Source of the DNA: an uncultured Collinsella sp.
Lineage (GTDB): Bacteria; Actinomycetota; Coriobacteriia; Coriobacteriales; Coriobacteriaceae
Assembly (NCBI GenBank): GCA_900556515.1
Contig: USPH01000096.1
Location: forward strand, 1-5,911
Direction: 5' to 3'
Length of the DNA stretch: 5,911 bases
Part shown: one piece after another, positions 1 through 5,859 of the stretch
How the letters are laid out: each line of letters starts with the position of its first letter
How positions within the stretch are numbered: the first letter of the stretch is position 1
The notes under the pieces: generated by a model
The model's input: only the letters and a program-made list of their open reading frames with translations
Databases searched by the model: none
What the model was told of the DNA's origin: nothing
Position numbers and translations under genes: made by a program

Positions 1-35
1 CTTCGTCGGCAGCGTCAGATGTGTATAAGAGACAG
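1..35 (+). other. Nextera sequencing adapter left on contig end
   Basis: Bases 3-35 match, base for base from memory, the 33-nt Illumina Nextera read-1 transposase adapter; its last 19 bases (17-35) are the Tn5 mosaic end. Bases 1-2 are of unclear origin. This is library-construction sequence, not biology, so genomic sequence begins at base 36. Translated, the adapter yields the known artefact peptides MCIRDS (from 19) and MYKRQ (from 21), so any protein predicted to start at 19 carries a false N terminus. Confidence 0.97.
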
Positions 36-36
36 C

Positions 37-732
37 CTGTACGAGGTCGGCAGCCTGTTCCACGGCCGCGAGAACGCCAGCCTGCCCAAGGAGACCAAGT
101 CCGTGGCGGGCGTGCTCTCGGGCCAGTGGAGCGAGCAGTCATGGAACATGAAGTACCGCAAGCTGCGTTTCTTCTTTGGCAAGGGCATTGTCGAGGAGCT
201 GCTTGCCCAGCTGCGCATTGAGAAGGTCCGCTTCCGTCCCGTCGAGGGCGAGGGCTACGCCTTCTTGCAGCCGGGTCGTGCGGCCGAGGTTCTGTCCGGT
301 GGTACCGTGCTGGGCTGGGTCGGCGAGATCCATCCCGAGGCACGCGAGGCTATGGGCATCGACGAGGTCGTCGTGGCCTTTGAGCTCGATCTGGATAAGC
401 TGATCAAGGGCGCCCGCAACCAGGAGAACTATCGCGAGTTCTCGCAGTACCCGGCCGTTGAGCACGACCTCGCTATAGTGGTCGACAACACCGTGACCTG
501 CGAGGATCTTGAGCGTCGTATTACGAGTGCCGGCGGCAAGCTGCTCGAGGGCGTACGTCTGTTCGACGTCTATCGCGATCCGGTCCGCATCGGAGCGGGC
601 AAGAAGTCCATGGCCTTTGCGCTTACGTATCGCTCCGACGACCATACGCTCACCAGCGAAGAGGTCGAGAAGGCGCACCAGAAGATCGTCACCAAGGTGT
701 GCAAGGGCGTGAACGGCGAGGTCCGCGGCTAG
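37..732 (+). CDS. pheT: Phenylalanyl-tRNA synthetase beta subunit, C-terminal 231 residues (5' truncated)
   Basis: The beta chain of the cytoplasmic alpha2-beta2 enzyme that charges tRNA-Phe with phenylalanine. The fragment holds the end of the catalytic-like core: the region with RFFFGKGIVEEL at about residues 44-55 of the fragment, and the conserved GWVGEIHP at 93-100. A complete C-terminal FDX-ACB (anticodon-binding) domain follows at about 135-230, recognisable from YPAVEHDLAIVVD, GKLLEGVRLFDVYR, GKKSMAFALTYRS and HTLTSEEV. Full-length PheT is about 800 residues, so roughly two thirds is missing. The loss is technical, because the frame runs straight into the adapter; codon 34-36 is a hybrid. 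The stop is TAG at 730-732. pheS would be expected upstream, outside the window. Identification is firm. Confidence 0.95.
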   Translation: MYEVGSLFHGRENASLPKETKSVAGVLSGQWSEQSWNMKYRKLRFFFGKGIVEELLAQLRIEKVRFRPVEGEGYAFLQPGRAAEVLSGGTVLGWVGEIHPEAREAMGIDEVVVAFELDLDKLIKGARNQENYREFSQYPAVEHDLAIVVDNTVTCEDLERRITSAGGKLLEGVRLFDVYRDPVRIGAGKKSMAFALTYRSDDHTLTSEEVEKAHQKIVTKVCKGVNGEVRG

Positions 733-841
733 GGCTTGCGACTGAGGCATGGGTCGGCGGTGGCTGCCGTCGAGTCCTACGTGACCGCTATGCTCGGTAT
801 GAGGCACCGTTGAGCCTTCATATATGACACGCGCATTACAT

Positions 842-876
842 AACGGCGTGCTGCTTTGTCGGCAGTGCGCCGTTTT
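842..876 (+). terminator. Rho-independent terminator downstream of pheT
   Basis: The arms 842-854 and 862-874 pair over 13 bp (AACGGCGTGCTGC with GCAGTGCGCCGTT, two G-U wobbles in the middle) around a 7-base loop, TTTGTCG. A short T run follows (873-876). It lies 110 bp after the pheT stop and just before the next promoter, so it most likely ends the pheT transcript. The T tract is short, which lowers the expected strength. The stretch 733-841 between pheT and this hairpin shows nothing I can identify. Confidence 0.75.
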
Positions 877-884
877 GCTATGAT
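856..884 (+). promoter_or_regulatory. Sigma-70-type promoter of the nickel transporter operon
   Basis: The -35 is TTGTCG at 856-861 (4 of 6 to TTGACA), followed by a 17-bp spacer and the -10 TATGAT at 879-884 (5 of 6 to TATAAT). TG at 876-877 makes it an extended -10 (TGCTATGAT). Transcription should start near 891, leaving a leader of about 90 nt before the ATG at 980. The -35 lies inside the loop and 3' edge of the terminator hairpin 842-876, so terminator and promoter share bases. The assignment rests on sequence match and ideal spacing only. Confidence 0.72.
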
Positions 885-894
885 AGCCCGCGGC

Positions 895-922
895 GTGTTA
901 CGAATCTGACAATGCGTAACAC
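895..922 (+). promoter_or_regulatory. NikR-like operator, perfect inverted repeat GTGTTAC-N14-GTAACAC
   Basis: Half-sites GTGTTACG (895-902) and CGTAACAC (915-922) are perfect inverted repeats around a 12-base centre. Written as 7-mers they are GTGTTAC-N14-GTAACAC. As I recall, this is the form published for the NikR nickel repressor in Desulfovibrio-type bacteria (N13/14), distinct from the enterobacterial GTATGA-N16-TCATAC. The site starts 11 bp after the -10 element and covers the early transcribed region, a position that fits repression. It stands directly before a nickel/cobalt ECF transporter, which supports metal control. No nikR gene lies in the window, so the regulator's identity is inference; another metal-responsive repressor is possible. 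Confidence 0.72.
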
Positions 923-979
923 TGACAAGGTGATTTAAGCGGCGTTGCAATTTCGTGCGCCGATAACCGGGAGGCGTAC

Positions 980-2065
980 ATGCACATTCCAGATAATTAT
1001 CTGTCCCCGCAGACCGATGCCGTCATGGCGGTGGCGATGGTGCCCGTGTGGGTTCACTGCATCAAGAAGGTGCGCGCCACGCTCGATCGCGAGCACATGG
1101 CCTTCCTTGGCATTTGCGCCGCATTCTCCTTTTTGCTCATGATGTTTAACGTACCGCTGCCCGGCGGCACTACGGGTCACGCCGTCGGCGGTGCGCTCAT
1201 CGCGCTGCTACTGGGCCCCGAGGCCGCGGCTATCGCTGTTTCGGTCGCGCTGGCACTGCAGGCGCTGCTGTTTGGCGACGGCGGTATCCTGTCCTTTGGT
1301 GCCAACTGCTTCAATATGGCGTTCGTGCTGCCGTTTGTTGCCGCCATGGTATTCCGCGCGCTCAACAGCCGCCTGCACGACAAGAGCTGGGGCACTTCGG
1401 CTTCTGCCATCGTGAGCGGCTGGGTTGGCTTGTGCGTGGCTGCCCTTTGCGCTGCCATCGAGTTTGGCATTCAGCCGATGCTCTTCACCAGCGCCTCGGG
1501 TGCCCCACTGTACTGTCCCTTCCCGCTGTCTGTTTCCATTCCGGCCATGCTGATCCCGCATATGCTGGTAGCCGGTGTGGTCGAGGGCGTGGCGACCGCC
1601 GCTATCTACGGTTTTATCAAGAAGACGGCGCCGAGCATTATCGTCGGCCCCGAGGCTTCCGACGGCCTGCTGGAGACCGAGGGCGCAACCGCCAAGAAGA
1701 CCTCGCTGGTCCCCACGCTCATCCTGGTTGCCGTGCTTGTTGTGGCCACGCCGCTCGGCCTGCTTGCCACCGGTGACGCCTGGGGCGAGTGGGACGCCGA
1801 AGGCGCCGCGACCGCCGTTCAGGAGGCTGGCGACGACAGCTTGCAGGCTTCGGTCGGCCTGGATACCCCGACCTTTGCCGATGCGTTGCCCACGGGCGAT
1901 TACCTGCAGGCCTATTCCGAGGAGCAGGGTTTTGGCTTTGCCGGCCAGGCTGCCATGTATATCCTCTCCGGCGTGATTGGCGTGGCGGTTCTCACCATCG
2001 CGTTCCGTCTGATCTCGCTGACGGCCAAGGAAAGTGGTGCTCATGGCAATGGCCGAGCTGCCTAG
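980..2065 (+). CDS. nikMN: ECF nickel transporter, fused substrate-binding (NikM) and accessory (NikN) membrane protein
   Basis: The 361-residue integral membrane protein is the metal-capturing S component of a group-I energy-coupling-factor importer. The N terminus MHIPDNYLSP is the family signature. Met1 and His2, together with His67 in PGGTTGHAVGG, correspond to the ligands known in NikM structures, and GDGGILSFGANCFNM (99-113) and IPHMLVAGVVEG (192-203) are also conserved. About residues 1-215 form the CbiM/NikM domain. Residues 243-262 and 328-346 are two further membrane helices around an extracellular loop with TPLGLLATGDAWGEW; this is the NikN-like accessory part, here fused rather than separate. 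The start ATG has GGGAGG at 969-974, 5 nt upstream. It is first in an operon with the T and ATPase genes. Nickel is preferred over cobalt because of the fusion and the operator; transport has not been shown. Confidence 0.88.
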   Translation: MHIPDNYLSPQTDAVMAVAMVPVWVHCIKKVRATLDREHMAFLGICAAFSFLLMMFNVPLPGGTTGHAVGGALIALLLGPEAAAIAVSVALALQALLFGDGGILSFGANCFNMAFVLPFVAAMVFRALNSRLHDKSWGTSASAIVSGWVGLCVAALCAAIEFGIQPMLFTSASGAPLYCPFPLSVSIPAMLIPHMLVAGVVEGVATAAIYGFIKKTAPSIIVGPEASDGLLETEGATAKKTSLVPTLILVAVLVVATPLGLLATGDAWGEWDAEGAATAVQEAGDDSLQASVGLDTPTFADALPTGDYLQAYSEEQGFGFAGQAAMYILSGVIGVAVLTIAFRLISLTAKESGAHGNGRAA

Positions 2066-2879
2066 CTGGCTTGCGGCCGAGGAGCGATACGAGCCCACGG
2101 GTGCTCGGCATCGCGTGATGCAAAAGAACGTCCTGCACCTGGCGAGCCTGCTTGAGCGGGTTCGCCTGGGCGGTGGCGCACACGAGGGCGGGTCGATCAT
2201 CGACCGCGCCCTTTCTTGCGTTTCGGCTCCGGTGCGCCTGGTGGGGATGTTCGTCTGCGTCTTGTGCGTGTGCCTGACGCAGAGTCCGCTGTACCTCATG
2301 TTGATGACGGCGGTCGCGCTGGTGCTTGTTGCCGTGCGCCCCGTACGCGGGCTGCGTGCGACCTTTGTGCCGGCGCTTGGCGCTGCGGGATTTGCGGTGG
2401 TTCTGGCACTTCCGGCCTTGCTGCTGGGCGCATCGGCTGCGGGCGCCATGCTCAAGATCGCACTCAAGACCTTTATTAACTTGTCGCTGGTGCTGGGCGT
2501 TTCGTGGACACTTACCTGGAGCCGCATGTCGGCAGCGCTCAAGATGCTGCATCTGCCCGACGAGGTTATCTTTACTTTTGATATGGCGCTCAAGCACATC
2601 GAGGTGCTGGGCCGCACGGCGCACGACCTGGCCGAATCGGTCATGCTGCGCAGCGTTGGCCGCGCGCCTGAGGGGTTTTCGCGTACCGACTCGGTCGCGG
2701 GTATCATGGGCATGACCTTTATCAAGGCGATGGAATGCAGCCGCGCGATGGACGAGGCCATGGCCTGCCGCGGCTTTGCCGGTGTGTATCCGGCGCCCGC
2801 GCGTGCCGGGTTTGGCTGGCGCGATGCGGCCTATGCGGCGACTGTGGTGCTGCTGGCGGCGCTGTGCGCCATGCTGTAG
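2043..2879 (+). CDS. nikQ: ECF transporter transmembrane coupling protein (CbiQ/NikQ, EcfT family)
   Basis: The 278-residue T component links the metal-binding membrane protein to the ATPase. Hydrophobic segments lie at about 63-98, 107-130, 138-158 and 262-277. The cytoplasmic region carries ALKMLHLPDEVIFTFDMALKHIEVLG (166-190, read as two adjoining stretches) and two short coupling motifs with arginine, MLRSVGR (201-207) and AMDEAMACRGFAG (235-247). These correspond to the two Ala-Arg-Gly-type motifs that contact the ATPases in EcfT proteins. The gene overlaps nikMN by 23 bp, suggesting translational coupling. I chose ATG 2043, with AAGGAA at 2027-2032, 10 nt upstream. GTG 2034 and GTG 2037 lie too close to or inside that site, and ATG 2049 is also possible. 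Family is certain; nickel assignment comes from the neighbours. Confidence 0.88.
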   Translation: MAMAELPSWLAAEERYEPTGARHRVMQKNVLHLASLLERVRLGGGAHEGGSIIDRALSCVSAPVRLVGMFVCVLCVCLTQSPLYLMLMTAVALVLVAVRPVRGLRATFVPALGAAGFAVVLALPALLLGASAAGAMLKIALKTFINLSLVLGVSWTLTWSRMSAALKMLHLPDEVIFTFDMALKHIEVLGRTAHDLAESVMLRSVGRAPEGFSRTDSVAGIMGMTFIKAMECSRAMDEAMACRGFAGVYPAPARAGFGWRDAAYAATVVLLAALCAML

Positions 2880-2904
2880 TGCGGGCTTTGGCTTCGATGC
2901 GAAT

Positions 2905-2912
2905 AGGAAGGG
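2905..2912 (+). promoter_or_regulatory. Ribosome-binding site that fixes the TTG start of nikO
   Basis: AGGAAGGG stands 7 nt before TTG at 2920-2922. No in-frame ATG or GTG with comparable spacing occurs between the nikQ stop (2879) and the start of the ATPase domain, so this site decides the start codon. Confidence 0.75.
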
Positions 2913-2919
2913 CGACGTT

Positions 2920-3690
2920 TTGGCTGACGATACGAATGGCGCGACGGGCGCGAGCGATGCGGGTGGTACCGAGGCCGCGCCGCTCATCGAGCTGCGCGAC
3001 GTGGTGTTTTCCTATGCGGGGCATACGGTTGTCGACGGCGTATCGCTGCGAGTCGATCGCGGTGAGCTCGTTGCGTTGCTCGGTCCCAACGGCTGCGGCA
3101 AGACGACGATTATGCGCCTTATCAACGGCCTGGAGCTCGCGGACACCGGCGCGTACCTGTTTGATGGGCGCGTGGTCGATGCGTCGTTTCTAAAGGATTC
3201 CGCAGCCGCTCAGCGCTTTCACCAGCGCGTGGGATTCGTGTTTCAAAATGCCGACGCCCAGCTGTTCTGCGCCACAGTGGGCGAGGAAGTCGCCTTTGGC
3301 CCCGCGCAGATGGGGCTGTCGACAGACGAGCTCGACCGTCGTGTGCGCGATGCTATGGAACTGTTTCAAGTTGCCGACCTGGTCGATGCCTCGCCCTATC
3401 AGCTTTCGGGCGGACAAAAGAAGCGCGTGGCGCTGGCGGCAGTCGTATCGATGAACCCCGATATCCTCGTGCTCGATGAGCCCACCAACGGGCTCGATGA
3501 GGACTCTTGCGACATCGTAGTCAACTTTTTGCTGGCCTACGTCGCGGCGGGTAAGACGGTCTTGATGAGCACACATCACCAGGATTTGGTGCGACGCCTG
3601 GGTGCCCGTGCAATCTATATCGATCGATATCACCATGTGATCGAGGTGCCTTCGCCGTCGTATGGAACCGAAAGCGGTGCTACGGACTAG
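2920..3690 (+). CDS. nikO: ECF nickel transporter ATP-binding protein (CbiO/NikO)
   Basis: The 256-residue ABC ATPase powers the ECF importer, normally as a dimer on the cytoplasmic side of NikQ. All catalytic motifs are present: Walker A GPNGCGKT (55-62), Q-loop glutamine 109 in FVFQNADAQLF, ABC signature LSGGQ (162-166), Walker B ILVLDEP (182-188, catalytic Glu187), D-loop GLDE (191-194) and switch His219 in STHH. FQNADAQLF and EEVAFGP are typical of the CbiO/EcfA group. The first 20 residues are a Gly/Ala/Thr/Asp-rich linker before the domain. The start is TTG at 2920, chosen on its ribosome-binding site; an upstream start would read back through nikQ. It lies 40 bp after nikQ and is the last gene of the operon. 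Only one ATPase is seen, as usual for metal-dedicated group-I systems. Confidence 0.9.
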   Translation: MADDTNGATGASDAGGTEAAPLIELRDVVFSYAGHTVVDGVSLRVDRGELVALLGPNGCGKTTIMRLINGLELADTGAYLFDGRVVDASFLKDSAAAQRFHQRVGFVFQNADAQLFCATVGEEVAFGPAQMGLSTDELDRRVRDAMELFQVADLVDASPYQLSGGQKKRVALAAVVSMNPDILVLDEPTNGLDEDSCDIVVNFLLAYVAAGKTVLMSTHHQDLVRRLGARAIYIDRYHHVIEVPSPSYGTESGATD

Positions 3691-3710
3691 TTGCTGCGTA
3701 GAGCGTGCGT

Positions 3711-3728
3711 AGCCGCCCGCGCGGCTTT
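3711..3728 (+). terminator. Possible weak terminator after nikO
   Basis: AGCCGC (3711-3716) and GCGGCT (3721-3726) form a 6-bp GC-rich stem with a 4-base loop, followed by only TT at 3727-3728 after the paired T. It lies 21 bp past the nikO stop and just before the next promoter, the expected place for the operon's end. The short stem and T run make read-through likely. Confidence 0.45.
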
Positions 3729-3735
3729 GCCGTGA

Positions 3736-3744
3736 TGGTATAGT
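3736..3744 (+). promoter_or_regulatory. Extended -10 promoter of the phospholipase-like gene
   Basis: TGGTATAGT is an extended -10 (TG, one base, TATAGT at 3739-3744; 5 of 6 to TATAAT). No good -35 is seen at 16-18 bp, as is common for extended -10 promoters. Transcription would begin near 3751, only 8 nt before the ATG at 3759 but 20 nt before the ATG at 3771, which favours the later start. Confidence 0.55.
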
Positions 3745-3770
3745 TATCCAGGTTTTTTATGGGGGTGGCT

Positions 3771-4619
3771 ATGCCAAGCTGGAACATTCATATTGCTCAG
3801 ACGGAGCGTTTGCTGGAGTGCACCGGTGCGCTTGCCAATAGCGTGCGCGACCGCAATGCCTTTTTGTTTGGCTGCGTGGTTCCGGATATCTTCGTGGGCT
3901 ATATGGTCCCTGGCATCGCCGATCCCATCCCGTACCGCATTACGCACTTTGCAAAGCCCGAGCCTATCCCTAAGCCGCGCGAGCACGAGTTCTGGGATAC
4001 CTATGTGGCGCCACTGCTTAAAAGTTCGCCCAGCGGTGCGCCGGCCGCGGCGACCTCGATTATCGAGGAACGCGAGCGATTGAACCGCGTGCACTATCCC
4101 CAGCGCTATAGGGATGCTGAGCCGGTTATCGGTCCCGGCGCTCGTGAGTTCTCGCTTGCGTCCGAGGACGTGGCGCAGTCGTTGCTCGATTTGACACTGG
4201 GTGTCTGGTCGCATCTGGTGGCCGATACCGTATGGAATACGCGCGTGAATCAGTACCTGGAGGCGCACGGCGGCAAGCCGTGCGAGGAATTCCGCATTAA
4301 AAAGCAAGGCGACTTTGACTGGTTTGGCAAGACGCTCGGCATTGTTTCGATTCCGCGCGCGACCGATCGCCTGTATACTGCGGCGACGCGTTTTGGGCAG
4401 TATCCCATCCATAAGGAGTATGTGCTCAAGACCATCGGCGTCATGCACGAGATCGTGCGCGAAAACCCCGGCGAGCCCGATCATCCGCCATACCGCCTGC
4501 TGACCGAGGAGTTCTTCGACGCAACGTTTACCGAGGTCATCGAGCTAACCGAGGCGGGATTTGCCGAGCGCGTGGCCGCTCCCGGCACACCCGCGCTGCC
4601 TCTGATCGCTAGCTGCTAG
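3771..4619 (+). CDS. Zinc-dependent phospholipase C-like protein (PF00882 type)
   Basis: The 282-residue soluble protein looks like the zinc phospholipase C/S1-P1 nuclease-like family. Candidate metal ligands in order are His7 in MPSWNIHIAQ, Asp39 in FLFGCVVPDI, His59 in ITHFAKP, and His148/Asp152 in LGVWSHLVADTVWN, a HxxxD like that of clostridial alpha-toxin. No signal peptide or membrane helix is visible, so it is probably cytoplasmic, unlike the secreted toxins. The natural substrate of these short actinobacterial members is unknown to me. I chose ATG 3771 over ATG 3759: the family usually starts M-P, GGGGG at 3761-3765 fits as ribosome-binding site, and the promoter is too close to 3759. 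It has its own promoter, so a role with the nickel transporter is not implied. Its stop overlaps the stop of the opposing gene. Confidence 0.72.
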   Translation: MPSWNIHIAQTERLLECTGALANSVRDRNAFLFGCVVPDIFVGYMVPGIADPIPYRITHFAKPEPIPKPREHEFWDTYVAPLLKSSPSGAPAAATSIIEERERLNRVHYPQRYRDAEPVIGPGAREFSLASEDVAQSLLDLTLGVWSHLVADTVWNTRVNQYLEAHGGKPCEEFRIKKQGDFDWFGKTLGIVSIPRATDRLYTAATRFGQYPIHKEYVLKTIGVMHEIVRENPGEPDHPPYRLLTEEFFDATFTEVIELTEAGFAERVAAPGTPALPLIASC

Positions 4620-5690
4620 CCGGACGGCTTGACGGTAAACAGTTCGTCCCAATTGACCAACAGCTCCCGTCGCAGGGCATCTTCGGTGGTGCGTTCCTGA
4701 TCGGTCTTTGGGATGTAGGGGAGCCCCGCCTTTTTATGGATGAGTTCGGCGATGTTGCTAAAGCTCTTCGTGTCTTTGATTTGCTCATAGGTTATCTGGA
4801 TAACGTCATAGCCCATGCTGCTGAGCGCGGTGGTGCGCTCGGCATCGGAGAGACTTGCGGCTTCGCTATCGTGGGCGGAGCGGCCTTGGCATTCCAAGAT
4901 GACGCCCATACTGTCGGTGTTGCTCTCGATGAGGATATCGGCGTAGCAGCAGGTTTTGTCATACAGCGAACGCGTGTCCTTGCTGAGCGGGATACGCACG
5001 TTGTTTGCGATGTTGATGCCCATGCCGCCCTCGTCGCGGGGGAGCGAGACAAGCATGGAGGTCTGTACTTCGAAGGGCGAGGCGGTCTGCCCCCGTCATG
5101 TGCTCGGCCGCCCATCGCAGTTGTTTAACGCCGCGCAGGCCTGCGGCCTGCTTGGCGAACGCGGCGATATCCGCCGCGCTGAGGGTTGGCGCGCGTTTCC
5201 ACAAATTGGTGTCATTGCCCTTGGTGTCGACAACGCGTTTCCAACCACAGTCGGGCGGAATGAGCTTAAGCGAAATTGCTTCATCGAGCTGCTGCTGCGC
5301 CCGTTTACAAGGCGTGAACACTGCAAAGGAGCCGCACATCTCGTAGCAAGCCATGAGTAACCGGTTGCGTGAGACCTGCGTAGCAAGGCTGAGCAGCGTA
5401 AACTCCGGTGAAGTGACATCAAATCCATGTTCAGTCTGTCTAAACGACCCAGGAGGCGGCTCTTGGGTTAGTAGACGGCTATGAAATAGCTTTCCGTTCG
5501 CGCGTTGTTTCCTTTCGCTCACGAATCTCCAAACTGGTGTGCCGAGCAAGTCTTTAAATACCGGTTGTTTTGAGTAATGCACCAAGCGATGGTCATGGTC
5601 GGGCGGCAGGATTGCCGGATAGAGTCCCAGTATTTGGGGCGGGATGCGATAGTACTGAAAAGCCGTGGGTCCGCAGGCAAGAAATGACAT
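4616..5690 (-). pseudogene. DUF559/Vsr-like PD-(D/E)XK nuclease-type protein, interrupted by a single-base frameshift
   Basis: Two overlapping minus-strand frames (5690 down to 4959, and up to 5056 down to 4616) are halves of one gene. Dropping one base of the C run at 5090-5094 joins them at ...AAEHMTG/QTASPFEVQTSM... into 357 residues. The N-terminal half (about 1-200) holds ACGPTAFQYYRIPPQ, RFV and SPEFTLLSLA; I cannot assign its fold. The C-terminal half reads like DUF559/Vsr-type nucleases: YADILIE with Asp251, GVILECQG with Glu266 and Gln268 (D...ExQ instead of ExK), then SDAERTTALSSMGYDVIQIT. The stop after the unshifted first frame removes the whole nuclease-like part. Start ATG 5690 has only a weak upstream GGA; an in-frame TAG lies about 30 bp further up. 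Base use is less GC-rich than in its neighbours. Whether the gene is dead or mis-sequenced is open; function is inferred from motifs only. Confidence 0.7.
5090..5094 (-). other. Frameshift site: five-C run (GGGGG on the coding strand)
   Basis: On the coding strand ACGGGGGCAGACC must lose one G to read T-G-Q-T and stay in frame with the downstream SPFEVQTSMLVSLPRDEGG. The downstream frame is open from here through the ATG at 5056, and the upstream frame is open well past this point, so the change is a single +1 insertion. The exact base is ambiguous within the run. Confidence 0.7.
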
Positions 5691-5764
5691 AGCGATCCGA
5701 TCGTTTGAGCGTTGTTTGGGCTAGAAAAGCTATCCGTTTCGGAAGTGCGGTGAAAAAGACAAAT

Positions 5765-5859
5765 AGGTCAGGCACAAGCGGTATTTAAGCCAACTTTATC
5801 AGGGGTTTTGTTGAAATAAAAGGACTTGTGCTCGGGGGTAAGCAATTTTTCCCCGACCT
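5765..5859. repeat. Nested inverted repeats able to form a branched structure
   Basis: The pairs are AGGTC (5765-5769) with GACCT (5855-5859), GCACAAG (5772-5778) with CTTGTGC (5825-5831), TATTT (5782-5786) with AAATA (5814-5818) inside that, then CAAC (5791-5794) with GTTG (5810-5813). Beside them GGGG (5834-5837) pairs with CCCC (5851-5854), extendable to TCGGGG/CCCCGA at the cost of part of the outer helix. Together this gives a closing helix, one long interrupted arm and one short arm. Each pair alone could be chance; their nesting is the evidence. It could be a structured RNA, a leader fold or a small repeat element. Confidence 0.35.

Noticed and set aside
19..36. ATG at 19 as start of pheT
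   Set aside because: It lies in the adapter; the gene is truncated, not initiated here.
139..807. Long open minus-strand frame opposite pheT
   Set aside because: Shadow of GC-rich plus-strand coding; PheT is unmistakable on the plus strand and the antisense product has no recognisable features.
885..979. Cobalamin or NiCo riboswitch in the nikMN leader
   Set aside because: The leader of about 90 nt is too short for a cobalamin riboswitch, shows no B12-box-like sequence, and lacks the paired GGGCAG-type segments expected of NiCo riboswitches; the protein operator explains the repeat better.
1208..2761. Open minus-strand frame of 517 codons across nikMN and nikQ
   Set aside because: Composition is low-complexity Arg/Ser/Ala/His/Gln, typical of antisense frames in GC-rich genes; the plus-strand genes have clear family motifs.
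2776..2919. In-frame upstream start for nikO
   Set aside because: It would extend the ATPase back through the end of nikQ with unrelated residues; TTG 2920 has a strong, well-spaced ribosome-binding site.
3759..3770. ATG 3759 as start of the phospholipase-like gene
   Set aside because: Only about 8 nt from the predicted transcription start and with poor ribosome-binding sequence; ATG 3771 fits the family's N terminus.
4736..5128. Plus-strand frame of 130 codons opposite the nuclease-like gene
   Set aside because: The minus-strand reading carries the nuclease-family pattern across this stretch; the plus-strand product shows no motif and no ribosome-binding site.
5593..5775. 60-codon minus-strand frame starting MPDLFVFFTALPKR
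   Set aside because: It overlaps the start of the nuclease-like gene in another frame, has no convincing ribosome-binding site, and ends in a low-information tail; kept only as a weak possibility.
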